A stretch of DNA of 64,000 nucleotides, taken from assembly GCA_949987705.1 (NCBI GenBank), contig OX465283.1, forward strand, positions 136,178,101 to 136,242,100, read 5' to 3'. The notes under the pieces were generated by a model. The model saw only the letters and a list, made by a program, of their open reading frames with translations. It searched no databases and was not told where the DNA came from. This document shows, one piece after another, positions 45,289 through 57,184 of this stretch. Source of the DNA: Thereva unica. Lineage: Eukaryota > Arthropoda > Insecta > Diptera > Therevidae. The translations under genes and the position numbers were made by a program. Each line of letters opens with the position of its first letter. Position 1 is the stretch's first letter.

Positions 45289-45630
45289 TTTAAGTAGAGA
45301 AGTTTAAAACAAAAGAGCCTTGCGCCTAAAGGTGAAATTTCATGTGGGCGTCAAGCGTTGAGCGTCAAGTGTTTTCAATGCAACAGAAAGAGAGCGACTA
45401 TATTTCTTTCTCTGTCTGTTGCATTGTAAAAACTTAACGCTCGACGCTTGACGCTCCCATGAAATCTCTACTTAAAGGTCTTATTCATAGGGGCGTCAAG
45501 CGTCGAGCGTCAAGTTTGTACTGGTTTTTAGAAACAGAAAGAGAAAGATATATTTCTGCGCTTGTCTGTTGCATTGTAAAAAACTTTACGCCCAATGCCT
45601 GACGCTCATCCCATGAAATCGCTACTTAAT
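45289..45630. mobile_element. Two adjacent MITE copies with GCGTCAAGCG arms
   Basis: Copy 1 (45289-45474) and copy 2 (45475-45630) each have a left arm GGGCGTCAAGCGT..AGCGTCAAG. Each right arm ends with TGACGCTC and CCATGAAATC(T/G)CTACTTA. Both share the middle TCTGTTGCATTGTAAAAA, and copy 1 starts TTTAAGTAGAGA. The left arm of copy 1 has about 30 extra bases. TSDs are unclear. Confidence 0.65.
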
Positions 45631-45759
45631 GCATGTAAATAATAAAATCATAAGCTCTCTAACAAAGCAGCGTTCATTAAAAAAAAGGGTTCTCGAAAAC
45701 ATTTTCTATTAGATACTAATAAGAGCGTTCTAGAAAAAAAAGTTTCCCAGGGGCCCTTT

Positions 45760-46263
45760 CACTGACATATAGAATGGACTGCTTATGAGAAATTTTTCAT
45801 GGCACCAATTTGTTCCATAGGCTACAAACCTTTTTTCACTCCATGTAAACACCGGAATCACTTTTGAAATTTACATTTTTTTAAATACGTACTTAAAAAA
45901 TTAAAACAACACAAATATTTTGTTTAAAAAAATTAATAAACACTATTTTCACTTTTTCACCTTTTAAAATGCCTTTTTTTCATTAATTTGCAAATTTTAT
46001 GTGTATCTGATTTAAGTTCTTAACGCCTGTTTTAGCAACTGACATTCTGTATGTCAAAATCCGGGGGCTTATGGGGGAAAAGAGCAAAACATATAAACAT
46101 CACTATACCCGTCTATTTTTTCTAATTGATTTAACCTGATTTTATTTCTGAGTGCTTCTGTCAGTTTGGGGGCTTATGGATGAGCGAGCGACTATACCTT
46201 TTTGGTGCCATCGGTTTGTATGGGAATAATTGCTGATGAGCAGTCCATTATTATATGTCAGTG
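45760..46263. mobile_element. hAT-type MITE, copy 1
   Basis: The ends CACTGACATATAGAATGGAC and its mirror GTCCATTATTATATGTCAGTG are flanked by an exact 8-bp duplication GGCCCTTT (45752-45759 and 46264-46271), the hAT target size. No transposase. Nearly identical to 63257-63785. Confidence 0.9.
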
Positions 46264-46410
46264 GGCCCTTTCCATAAAAAAGTAGATCCAATTTTATACA
46301 ATGTTATAAAAACGTTATCGAAGATCTTTTCTAGCTCATACTTTAAAACGAATTCTAAAAAAAAAAAAAAGAAATCTTCAGGGGCCCCCCAGGGCCGGGC
46401 ACATGCCTAG

Positions 46411-46625
46411 TTACGGCGCTGTACCTACCCCAAAGTTTCTTCTGGAGTCATTATTGAAACTGTAGAATATCGTAGCGCCTCTTCGTTCTAGGGGTCCTTT
46501 ACCAGTCCATCTTAGTTCTTGTAGTCCTGCGATGAGTATTCTATATAGTCTAAGCTCATCTATCATTTCTGCCCTTGCTCCAGGTCTGTATAAAATTTTC
46601 ACATTCCATGTTGCAAATTTTATAC
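46411..46625 (-). pseudogene. LINE endonuclease N-terminal fragment
   Basis: The minus-strand frame reads WNVKILYRPGARAEMIDELR, then LIAGLQELRWTGKGPLERRG. This is the start of an APE-like endonuclease of an RTE-type LINE (WNVxxLY..., then LQExRW with the catalytic Glu). Nothing of the rest follows, because family A sequence starts at 46860. Confidence 0.72.
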
Positions 46626-46859
46626 TGTTGTTAATTAAACCATTAGTACTGGGACGTTGCTGAGGTCTTTGCCGTAAATCCTAACTATTCCGAGGCTGAA
46701 GTTTCGATTCCATAACAAGAATTGTTTTCCGCGGAGAGTTTGTCAACCTTTCGCTCAACCCCCAACCTGGAGGACCGGATCCGTGAATTCTGCCCTATCG
46801 GATAGAGTGGTCCAGCTGTATCCCCGGGCATTGGGTACGTCTGTCGTCGGTTGGTTATC

Positions 46860-48485
46860 CAACGAGGAGGTGACGGTACGATTTTACCCCCTTTGTACTG
46901 CCAGTCTGTCATGTCGTTAAGGTCATGGTGCAATGTCTGGTAGTAAGCTTGGGTTAAAGAATGGAGAAGAATAGGAAAGGTTAGAGGGGGTCTGGGGGTG
47001 TCCAATGAAGTGTCGATGTACCTTACCTTTGAACTCTAAGAAGTTGTACGAGTTCGGAAATACTGACTGCGGAAGATTATTCCACAGAGGAGTTATGCTA
47101 TTCATAAACAAACTTCTAGATCCTATTGAGTGGTGAAATGGGGGGCTGTAGGGTATGGGGATGAGCCGAGCAGGCTAGTCTTGAGTTACGGGAAAAATAT
47201 TGCGGGCCGAATGTAGGATTTGTAGATGGTAGCCAGGGCAACACTGAGATGGCAGGAATGTCGGTTTTAGATTTGGTGGAGATGAGGTAGTACTTCCTTT
47301 TGGTGGCGTCAAATTCCACACGATTCATGCGGCCCCAATCAAGTATCGATTTAATATCCCGGTCATTCGAAGAGGAGATCAGATTAAGATAGTGAAGACA
47401 AGGTCTGCCAGGTGCTTGTCTTATATCTTCGCAAGCATAGGAAAATCGCAGGTTATAATAGCTTGAGGGTAGGCTTTGATACGGTCCAATACTACATTGA
47501 TTGAATGGTCAGAAAAGAAACTCTTAATCCAGTTCCTTGGAACAAAGTTTATACCAATAGCTAGGAGTTTGGACAACAGAGCAAGGTGCCAGACGCTGTC
47601 AAAAAATCTTGGAAAAATCTAGAGCCACCAGACCAGATTCACTTATGTGATGGATGCTTTGGTTGATATGCTAGTTATGCACACAAGAAAATCGCCGTAG
47701 ACCCTTTTGGTCTAAACCCTTACTGCCTGTCGTGTATAATTTGGTTGTATTCTAGATATTTCATAAGCCTTCTATCGATTAGTGTCTCCATGAGTTTAGA
47801 GAGAACAGAAGTAATTTCTATTGGGCGGTAGTTTAAAGGATCGTTGGCTTCACCTTGTTTTGGAATAAGCTGAACATGAGCTACTTTCCAAGAATTAGGA
47901 TACACTCCGGAAAAGTGAAACAGGGCAAAAAGTTTGCGCAGGGGTTAAGCCAAAGGTTAGGCACATTTTTTAAGTACCATAGGGGGAATTTTGTAAGGGC
48001 CAGTGGATTTGTTGACATCAAGCTCTTTAAGACACCTATATACCTCGCGAGTCCTGAAGTTAACTTCGTCGATTGAATGGCTGGTATTCTCGATAGATGG
48101 GCAAGTAAGTCGGGTTTGCTTCCTGTTATCACTTCCTTATTGTTAATGAAAGGAGGTATTGACGAGGAAGTAAAATTCTTCTTGATGGCAGTTACCAAGG
48201 ACCAGATGTTTTTAATGCCTGTAGTGGAGTTAAGAATCTTACTTCTCAATCTATCATCAAATGATGATTTCACTTTCCTGATGATGGAATTACAGGAGTT
48301 TCTCAATCTCTATAAACGCTTTGATTGCGTTCATACATTCCCCATTGAACTATTTGTTCGGCCTAGGCTTCACAGATTTGGTAGAGTGAAGGATGAAGAA
48401 AAGCATACCCGATCGTATAATTTTGGTGATACAGAGAGCGGCAGAATTCGCATTGGCATAACACAAATCCAGTCAGTGGTTTGAA
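46860..48485 (-). pseudogene. LINE family A copy 2 (diverged)
   Basis: On the minus strand a linker with KQFNGECMNAIKAFIEIEK and LRSKILNSTTGIKNIWSLVT (48360-48200) leads to DVNKSTGPYKIPPMVLKKCA (RT start, about 48015). The RT goes on with PNSWKVAHVQLIPKQGEAND, then LNYRPIEITSVLSKLMETL (about 47890-47800), in the same words as the copy at 25187-26890. The C-terminal PLWNNLPQSVFPNSYNFLEF lies at 47090-47030 and the 3' UTR with the CATGACAGACTGGCAGTACA block near 46900. Catalytic FADD is not readable, and internal parts are deleted or frame-shifted. Confidence 0.8.
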
Positions 48486-48489
48486 AGAA

Positions 48490-50200
48490 GCGAATAAGAC
48501 CCAATCAGTTGGTTTTTGAATTTAAAGCAACAGCTGCTACAAAAAACATGTGCAATGTTTATTTAAGTGCATTAGGCGTTCGTTAATAATACCCTTGGTG
48601 GTTTTCTAACACCGGATTCGGTAATTTTGATCTTTTCGATTCAAATCAATCAGGAAAACCAACAATTTTAGCCAATGACGTGTTAAGGGCAGAGATAGAA
48701 GCAAACTCGTGTCAGACAATTGATAAACTGTTCAACTTTCTTAACCAACCTTAATCGAATATCCAAGAACATTTCCAGCAGATCGATAAACAGAGCAGGT
48801 GCAATGCAAAAAAAATTACTTTCCTGTCCTCCGGCACAGAGGTCGGCAAAGTGCAGCTCGCGAGCCTCATGTGGCTCTTTTGCCCGCTAAGCGTGGCTCT
48901 TGCAGAAAAAACCATGTCGGGATGGTTCAGGCATTGAAGTCGGGTTTCGGCCAAGTTATCCTGGCTTCCGGCCTTGGATTTAAATACCTTACTAGGCAGG
49001 CAGGAAAAATTACCAGAAGTTCTGCCTGGAAAACGCTAGCGAAATTAGGAAGGTGGTAGTTTTTCTGCACGTTAATTTATGGTAAAAACACTCCACGACT
49101 CTGATTTGGATCCATCTGTGTACAAGACAACGTCATGGTCCTTGTCAGGTTGGAAATCTTCCCATTCCTCTCTGGGATCCGGATATTAAAGACACTGCCG
49201 AAATTTAATTTTGCGACCATGTAGTCGGTAAATTCTGATACCATTTCCTGTTGTAGACAACGCAATATATTACTGTGCGCATAGGTCTTCTCGACGCAAC
49301 AACCCGCTTCACACAGTCGGAGGGTGATAAAGGCTTATAGTACATTTTCAGCAGCTGCATCTGACCTCCTCTCCACCTCGATGACTGTTAGTTCATCAGT
49401 CGAAGCCAGCCTCTTTGTTAGATGAAGCTGTATTGAAAACCTGTATCCATACCTGCCTTAGTCCAAAATGGAGTTTGTAGTCAAATCTTTCGAGCCCCTC
49501 TAGGAACTCGTCATTGATTAGCAGTACCAGTGTTCTACTATTTCGCTGGGGTACTTGTCCAGTTGTCCACAGAGAAGTTTTCGTTGTGGCGCCGAAGATA
49601 CTCGAGCAATTTCCCCCTTCACGAACTCCATGACCATCTCTAATATTTAGTTAGGTTAGTGCCACTAGAAGGTGGTCTTTCACTACTTCGCTCATTGGCC
49701 TGTTAGCCCTAGAGCCTGATTGTTGGGCTCTTGCAGTAAAAGCTTCCCCGACTATGTATTTCAATCATTGTGTTGTTGTCATATTAGGTTTAAAGAGAAA
49801 TATTGAGTTTGGTATGCAGATTTTGGCTAATGACTTGGTGGGTGTTCAAATCATTAAAGATATTATAGTTGATCACCTCATCTGTCTTCTATAAGTTTTT
49901 CCAAGACTTTTTCTGGAATGAATATGCCAAAGCGATCGTCGTTTACTAAATTTCTTCCTTAATGTCTTCTTTAGCTCTTGTTATATTAGTTCTTTGCAAT
50001 AGATTCAAAATAACATGCAATAAAGAACATTTCTAAAATTAATAAAAAATACATCTATCTGCTCAAACTAAATTTGGGAGGCGCAAGGCATCTACAATTT
50101 CTTTGGAGTGTTAATGATGCTGAAAATTAATGGGGATATTGATATCTTGAACCAGCTAGGATTTACTTACATTATTACATTTTAGCTAGTTGTAATCAAT
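48490..50200. other. Mostly unassigned; one RNase H scrap
   Basis: On the minus strand at about 49150-49085 the frame reads DKDHDVVLYTDGSKSE, whose YTDGSK is the first catalytic block of LINE RNase H. Nothing convincing surrounds it. The remainder shows no gene. Confidence 0.35.
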
Positions 50201-52000
50201 AAACTCAGTGCGTTTTGCATGTTAATTTTGCCAAGAAAGTTACATACTTTTTGGAAATAGTAACAACTTTTCACTATACCAACTCTTCATCACCATTAAT
50301 CACTTTTCCCTTGTGGCTCGATGTCACCTTGAAAGACATGCATCTAAAAACTCCACAAAAACACCATAAAAATCCAAACAGACCTGATTTTTCTACTTTC
50401 TTCTTCTAGCAATTAAAAATTTGCAAAAATTTCTAACAAAGATTTATTTCGCATAGGCGCGTGCTAAAACTTTCACCTGACTTTATTGCCGTAAAAAAAC
50501 CAAAAAAAAATATTTTAATTGCCACTAAATCTAAAAAACCTAAAAACTTTTTTCCCTGCCAAAGACGGTGCGTAATGAGGTGAATAACACCTGAAAAAGA
50601 AGAAGTGCCATGACCCAAACATTGACAATGGGGCATCTCTCTTACCTGCTGCTGTTTACTTACGCTGATTCCATAAATTGCGAGATTTTGGCCAGAATTG
50701 AAAGTGCAAAGTTTACTCGCCCGGCAATTGTCACCTGTTGAGGTGTTTGCAGAGCTGTAACCTGGATTTGTTTTGTTATTCTTGATTTCCGTCGTGTTTA
50801 GCGAATGGCGTTCCGTTAACCTAACAAAAGGGACGATTCTGTGCTGATCCCCCCGTGGCCGGAGTTAGTAGGTCGAGTGGAGTGTGGCAAGAGCAAGAAT
50901 TGCATTTTATGGATGGATAGTCATTGCTGGATATGTGGTCTACGGGCATGAGTCAGCCGCCTCGGATCAGGTAGTTCAGTTACAGTTGAATTTATTCTAG
51001 GTTTATTTTGGCTGATCAAGGTACGAAGGTGTGTCGTGGAAGCAAAGTGCGAGCCGGAGATTGAGGATAAATTAATCACGTCTTAAACCTAAGCCGTCGT
51101 CTTTAGCCGAGCAGAGAGCTCCCTTCTGACTGGGTCGAGCCCACGTCCGTTCTGCCAAGACCCATTCGTCTGGGCTATTATTCCCAACGACCTACATTCC
51201 TCCTAATCCAGAGCTATGGAGGCCTAATTCGATACCGGACCACAATGGGATCAATTTCTTCCTGACCTTAAGAGACGCCTTTAGTTAACGTATACGTACG
51301 TACCTTAAGGCGTCGGTGCTCGCCGCCCTCCAATAACGCTTTCATCTTCTCCGATTTGCAATGATTACGAAGAGAACAGTTACCAACTGGTTTTTGCTGC
51401 ACGTCGATGACTTGAGGAGTTCAGGAAGGTCGGCGATGGATCATTTTTCGGCATTCTTTTGCTCTCTTCTGGGATATTGCTGCGGCGGCCGAGTGCACGC
51501 AGCGCGGAATTATCGGTATCTTGCCCTTTGCAATGTCGGGCAATTTTATCACGAAGGTACAAGGTCTGTTTTCCGGTTATTTGTTGTGAGCTGCTTCGAA
51601 AAAACTGGGTTTATATGAGGTCGAAACTGCAGACGGTTAAACGATTGCGTGTCGTCATTACGACACTATACGAGTTTTTCGAATTATTTGTATACAAAAT
51701 TGTTGACGTATTTATGATTAAATCTATCAAGATATGAAACTTGTTTTGAGACTACAGAATTGTATGTTCAATCGTGAAAATTGTGTTAAGTTACATATGA
51801 CTGGGTTCGTTCTCACAACTTTATGAATAGTGGCCCACTTCTGCTAGTTTCAGTTGCAAATTCTGTTGAATGAGCTTTCATGTTGATTTGTGTCTTGATG
51901 TCAAAACTGGTGTTTGATATTTTTAAATAACATATTTTCGTTATGAAAAAAATATTTCATGAAACAACAATGATAACACACTCTTATCAAAAAATGGTAC
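50201..52000. other. No assignable gene
   Basis: Overlapping frames of 60-92 codons occur on both strands at 51361-51737 but resemble nothing known. No RNA gene or TIR pair is visible. Confidence 0.3.
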
Positions 52001-52019
52001 ATCTTTTTAAATAAAACCC

Positions 52020-52345
52020 AAACGATTTATGATTCTTCCAATTTTTTTTTCCTTCAATGTAATCTCCTCCGAATACAATGAATGCATTTATGCCAACATT
52101 TTTCCCAGTCTTCATAAAACTTATTAAAGTCGATTTCCGGAATGGACGCAAAACCTTCTTCGATTTATTTTGTATCTCTTCACTTCTTCTTCTTCGAGTC
52201 AAAACTATGTCCTCGGAGCGGTTGGTTCTTTAAGAGTTTCGGGAATAGCCAGACGGAAATAAATCAAGCGAATAGGGCGGTTGCGGAAGGATATGACGTT
52301 TTAGAAGGCAAAAATCATTCTTTCACAGACATTAACACGATTATA
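52020..52345 (-). pseudogene. mariner-like transposase C-terminal remnant
   Basis: Minus-strand pieces in three frames read FISVWLFPKLLKNQPLRGH, then EIDFNKFYEDWEKCWHKCIH, then GDYIEGKK. This follows the mariner order DLFLFPKLKxxLRG, ...FxxxxEKWxxRWxKCI, ...GDYxEG at the transposase end. The catalytic SPDLAP segment is only guessed at (about 52300). Dead and truncated. Confidence 0.6.
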
Positions 52346-52850
52346 GATTATAAATTATAGGGTTGAGTAATCTTGTGCATTGCACTGCTTCGATTCCGTA
52401 CCTGCTCCTAATCTATATATTAGGCAATATGCATCATGCCAGCCCTGCACAGCCTTGACGCTACGAAAGGCAAGTTGTTGGATCGCGATAGAAGATATAT
52501 GGACACAGAAATATACTGCGCTCTCTAACTCTGGACATGATAGAGAGGCCTTCTGTCTACCTAATATTGAATCTTAATTTCAGCATAGGTTTCGATATTA
52601 CATACAGATCCACGCCAGATAGGAATGGGAGAACTCCCAGCCTGAAGAGGTATATAGCATAACGCTAAACCTAAATGTCTCCCAACAGGTGCGAAACAAC
52701 AGGAGTACGGGTTCGGAGCCCCCACAATTTTTTGAAAGATTCGAAGATTCCGACTAGCGAATGTAAAATTATAACTCTGCCTACAGGCACGGCCATATAT
52801 AAATGCACCACCTGCATCGGCATAGACCATTCCAAATGAGAGTGTCGTTT

Positions 52851-52912
52851 TACCAAGCGGTCCCCCAACTAATCACCTCCAATGCTGCTTGACGAGAACC
52901 GGCCTATTGAAT
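52851..52912 (-). pseudogene. 5S-rRNA-derived sequence, copy 1
   Basis: The minus strand reads GGCCGGTTCTCGTC, then AAGCAGCATTGGA, then TTAGTTGGGGGACCGCTTGG. This matches the 5S rRNA order GGTTCTCGTC..AAGCAGC..TTAGATGGGGGACCGCTTGGG but lacks about 14 bases in the A-box region. It is a pseudogene or the head of a 5S-derived SINE. It shares the variant AAGCAGCATTGGA with copy 2. Confidence 0.6.
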
Positions 52913-53584
52913 ATAAAATGGCACTCCTTATGATTTCCAAAAAAATTGCTCGTTTCCTTTATCTCATAAAATCCCTTAATGCTCCAATTTTCCTCTGTTA
53001 GTCGTGAGAATACCATGATTCGTTTGGTCTCTTCCGTGAGTATTTAATTGATACGTGCCTGTAGTGTAGTGTAGTCTGCACTTGGAAGAGTAGAAGCGTA
53101 CTGTACCTGTTTCATGCCGGAGAGTTTAATTTTTACTAATTTTGTGAGGTAATTTTTGCGATTTTTCCCCCTCCTGGTGAGATGTCGTGAGATTTGGCTC
53201 GATCCTCTCCCCCCCGTAATCTCACGTGAGATTTCTCAAATTTTAAAAATTCTCTAGCATTTACACTAAAAGCACGCATTTACGGGCGTAAACACAGTAC
53301 GTCGGGCCTTTCCGCGGGTCGCACCCACCCGGCTCGAACGCTCACGGGTGCTCGTGAGTGTTCAGGGCGTGAGTCTGGAGCTGGCTTAACGGCTGACTCA
53401 ACTTTTAACATCCTAGGGGTCATTTAAAGCGTCCATTACACGTTCATGCAAGCGTCAATCAATAAATCAGTCGGGATTGATGGGAATCAAAGTTTCAGAT
53501 ATTTACATCAATCATCACTGTAGGTTTTCCGTCTGTCATAGCAGTTACTGTGGTAAACTGACAGCTAAACCTATCGTTTAATAG

Positions 53585-54045
53585 ACTCCTAACGGAGGAT
53601 CTGCGAGGGAATGATCACATATTCTGCCCAACGACTTAGATTTTTTAAGAAATGCAAGTTCCTCCGCCAGCCAGCCGCCTTGGCTACAATCTACAATTCG
53701 TATATCTAGACGCCCCAAAAACGACCTTGGCTTGCTTCGACAAGGTGCGAAATAGTGCCATCAAACTCATTCCTTTAAACCAACGTAGGAATGTAACAGC
53801 CCTCTCTATACATTATCGTTATTGCCAAAGCGAGTGTTCCACTGATATTCAGAACCTCCGGCCCGTACGGCAATAGATATATTTCACGCAAGACAAGACC
53901 AGCCCGCTCAGCCCACTCCCTTGCACTATAGCCCAACCCCCTCGGACATAATACGATCTAGAAGTTCGTTTATGAAATGAACAACTCGACTGTGGAATAA
54001 TCTCCTACAGTCAGTATTTCCCAACTCGTACAATTTTTACTCTTT
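53585..54045 (+). pseudogene. LINE family A copy 3 (C-terminal part only)
   Basis: From NDHIFCPTT-like wording (about 53611) through FLKKCKFLRQPAALATIYNS (53647-53705). It then runs LACFDKVRNSAIKLIPLNQR and RRNVTALSIHYRYCQSECST (53730-53850), and finally LWNNLLQSVFPNSYNF (53990-54040). This is collinear with 59100-59600 but strongly diverged. Stops and frameshifts. Confidence 0.75.
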
Positions 54046-54119
54046 TACAAGGGCGTGAACTTTCCTATCAGAAGGAGAAAACTCACTTGACATCTAAATT
54101 TTTGTTGATTTCAAGTCAG

Positions 54120-55700
54120 GCAATTCTTAGGCCTTACCGGGTATTTCAGGAAATTTGTTGCTGGATGTGGCGAACTTTCAATACCATTGACGGCGCTGTT
54201 GAAAAGGGAACAAAAGTTCAAGTGGAGTGTTGTTACTAAGCGCCCTGTGCTTGCGATATGCAACGCTCTGGCCCAGCATGAACTGCACACGCCAGTACAA
54301 TTGGATAGTAGGAACTCTAATGCAACGAGATGATGTTGCTGTTACTTCGAATGAATTTAACTTTGTAAGCTACGAACTGGAACTGGAAATTGTAGCGATC
54401 ATTGACTCGATTCCGTATGTATATTATAGGTAAACGAATCAGAGTTGGTGACCTATTGTGCAGGTATCAGTACGTGCAAGCTGATCACGCTATTACCTCC
54501 ACGGATAGCTCGTTGGTAGCTCAAATTAAGGGAGTACGTCCTTGAGTTGGTATATGAAACCGGCGTTGGACATCGACATGCTAGCGGACTAAGTCGCCAG
54601 CCGAACGAATCTGCAGTTGCTGCGGAAATTGTGGGTGAGAATATATTAAGAATCAAATTGAGTGAAGACTACTGTTTGTTAACAATGCAAAAGCAAGGCG
54701 AGAAAGTCAAGCATATCTTTAAAACCTTGAAGTCAGGTGAAGGCGGCGATGAGGCAAGAGAACTACGACAAGATTATGTTGTTGACTATCAGATTTAGCA
54801 AAATGTGTAGTTCCGAGTGCTGATGGCGAATCTTGATATTTGTCATTATGATGTAGGACACTTGGATGCTGGGATGGGGAACTTTGTGAAGGTGTGTTTG
54901 TCATGGGTTTCCTGTTATGTCGTTTGGAGGGAGAACTTCAGCAAGTATCGGTGTTCCCTTCCACATGGTGCACTTGGACCATCAAGGGCCCTATCCAACG
55001 GGCAAACAACGAAATACGCATACTCTCGTAGCTGTAGACATATTCATTCGTGATCATCAAAACTGTGAAGAATACGTCCACCGCTGTGGTCTTAAAGTAA
55101 ATCAACGAAATGACAAGTTGCTTTGGATTACCGACAATTGTGGTAACAGATGGAGGGACTGCGTTTACCTCAAAGACGTTCATAAAGGCACATAAAAACA
55201 GCCGCTCCAACTCCTAGAGCAAATAGGCAAGTGGAGCGTGTCCACCAACCAATTAGAAGTTCAATTGAATCTAATAAAGAAGCGAACAATAAGGATTGGG
55301 ATAACCATATGTATAAGGCGACGGTACAATGCACGATCAATTCGACGATGAATGCACAACGAAAAGGTCGCCTCATGATCTAATGTTTGGTTATCGGCCA
55401 AGAGACCTACCAGGCCTCAGGGGAATCGAAGAAGCTGGAAGCGAAGTTCAGAGGGCCATATGTAGTGACGAAGGTGCTTCCCAATAATAGGTATGTATGT
55501 GGTCGAGGACCTACCGGAGTCACAGAGGACTAAGAAGCCAAATGTCGGAGTGATCGCGTCGGACCACATGAAGAATTGGTGTTGATATGATGGATTACGA
55601 CTTGGACGAGAATGTCTAGGAACAGGATGGCCGAGGTGTCGACCCTAACCAAGAAGGAACACTAACTCAATGACAAGACAAAGCAGGGGAATGGCAGTGT
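54120..55700 (+). pseudogene. Ty3/Gypsy pol remnant, second family
   Basis: Order: an RT/RNase H junction with [15 protein letters not shown] (about 54190) and YELELEIVAIIDSIPYVYY (54370-54430). Then GVGHRHASGLSRQPNES, the end of RNase H (54560-54610). The integrase core follows with FHMVHLDHQGPYPTGKQ (first Asp, about 54960) and WITDNCGN (second Asp, about 55130), then ANRQVERVHQPIRSSIES (about 55220). A C-terminal region is readable to about 55590. At 55690-55700 GCAGGGGAATGGCAG then TGTAAGG could be a polypurine tract and LTR start. Frame changes make it inactive. Gag, protease and most RT are absent. Confidence 0.72.
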
Positions 55701-56600
55701 AAGGAATGAGAAGACATTTTTTCCATTATTGATGTTACACAATTAATTAAAATATTATATAATTCAATTTGCTTTTTAAATCCTTTGGCTTTCTTCATTT
55801 TAGTTATTCTAGCTGTCCTACCCTAACTGACACAAGATTGAAGCTATTTTTTTAATAACGTTGAGATAGATGCTTATTGAGCCAGCCTTTATGTGTTAAC
55901 TAGTTTGTGTAAGAATTATTCCGGGAGTGCACTTTATCACCAATGAAATGCATATCGTATTAGAAAGCATAGGCGTGTCTAAACAAATAGCCTTACTATT
56001 GCGGACCTAACTCTTGGCAGTGTATGCGGACGTTCAACATACATCCTGCTTTGAAATCCGATTGCTAAGTGTACTTTGTGAAAGTAATAATTGCGACTTC
56101 ATGAGCTTACCTCAAGGACCAAAATGAACTTGTCCATAAACATTGTTCAAATGCAAAGTTTAAACTGATTTTCAGGTCAAAGCGAAATAATTTTGAAACA
56201 GCACAAGATAAATACTCTTAAAACAAATTTCTCTAGCGTTACTTTAAATCTCCATGCTATCTCTACAAGTATTTACTCTCAGCAATTTTCGGATCATAAC
56301 TATCACGGTTATGTCAAAATTTTGAGTTAATTTCCATCCACTCAAAAATTGTGTCGCAAAACTCGCTCTCTTTGGGCAAAAGTAATATTTTCATACTGCG
56401 GCGCGGTAGAACCACGGCCCAGGTAAGTGGGTATCGCGCCAGCCCGCTGCTGCTGCAGTCAAGTTCTATTAACCACCATATTTCACTGGTAACCGGCAAC
56501 CCTATCCCAGTTCTTAACCTAAATTAGAATCAATGGCCAGGAAAACTCCTCCATGCGAAATGCAACTCGGCCGGAGCTGAGCTCAACATCTCTAGCCACA
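55701..56600. other. No confirmed gene; possible LTR start at the left edge
   Basis: If the TGTAAGG at about 55698 is an LTR start, its length cannot be set because no partner is visible. A donor-like CAG|GTAAGT lies near 56420 without supporting exon sequence. Confidence 0.25.
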
Positions 56601-56620
56601 CTATGCACCTGGAGGAAAGG

Positions 56621-56740
56621 TATAAAAGGCGGAACCGAACGTATTCGCTCAATCATTCGCGAGGCGTCGCTGGCTCATATCAGTCGCTTTTTTCACCTGA
56701 GGTTATCTTTTGGAGTTTGTTAACTACTACTGGAAGTGAG
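56621..56740 (+). promoter_or_regulatory. Candidate RNA polymerase II promoter
   Basis: TATAAAAG (56621-56628) is followed 30 bp later by TCAATC, one mismatch from the arthropod initiator TCAGTY (A at 56651). A donor-like GGAA|GTGAGT at about 56735 could end a short non-coding first exon. A frame at about 56965-57140 (SGRDAARAGEVCFNLQELSV onward) ends in AAAG|GTGAAT and might be a second exon, preceded by a CAG at 56978. This could be the promoter of an unknown gene or of an LTR element. Confidence 0.45.
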
Positions 56741-57184
56741 TGTGGTTTCTCGTTAGCTACTAACTCTAAGTCAGTCAACTCCCGTCTTTAGCCCCGCGTC
56801 GTGTGGGTGAAGTCGTGCGCGGTAAACTTAATCGAGTCGCGAGAAGTTATTTTGGATTAAAATTTTTATTATTATTATTATTTTGTTTTTGTTTTGTTTT
56901 GTTGTTGGTTTCTTGTTGTTTTACATTTGTTTTGTTTTTGTCACAACACGGACAATTACACCAACTTTTCGGGCAGGGACGCGGCCCGAGCGGGGGAAGT
57001 TTGTTTCAATTTACAAGAACTGAGTGTGCGCGCTGCTATCAGGACGTGCTTTGCATCGAATATCTCGATCATCCAGAGGCACATAGTTGATGTCCAACGA
57101 GCCACAATCACCGGTGACTTAAGCCAGAATGGATGCAAAGGTGAATTTCAATTAAGTTTTCCATGTAAAAACTCGGTTTAAAAT

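Noticed and set aside
53150..53390. Structured RNA suggested by GTGAGAT/ATCTCAC and CTCACGGGTGCTCGTGAG pairs
   Set aside because: The pairs are short, irregular and without a recognisable RNA family or promoter.
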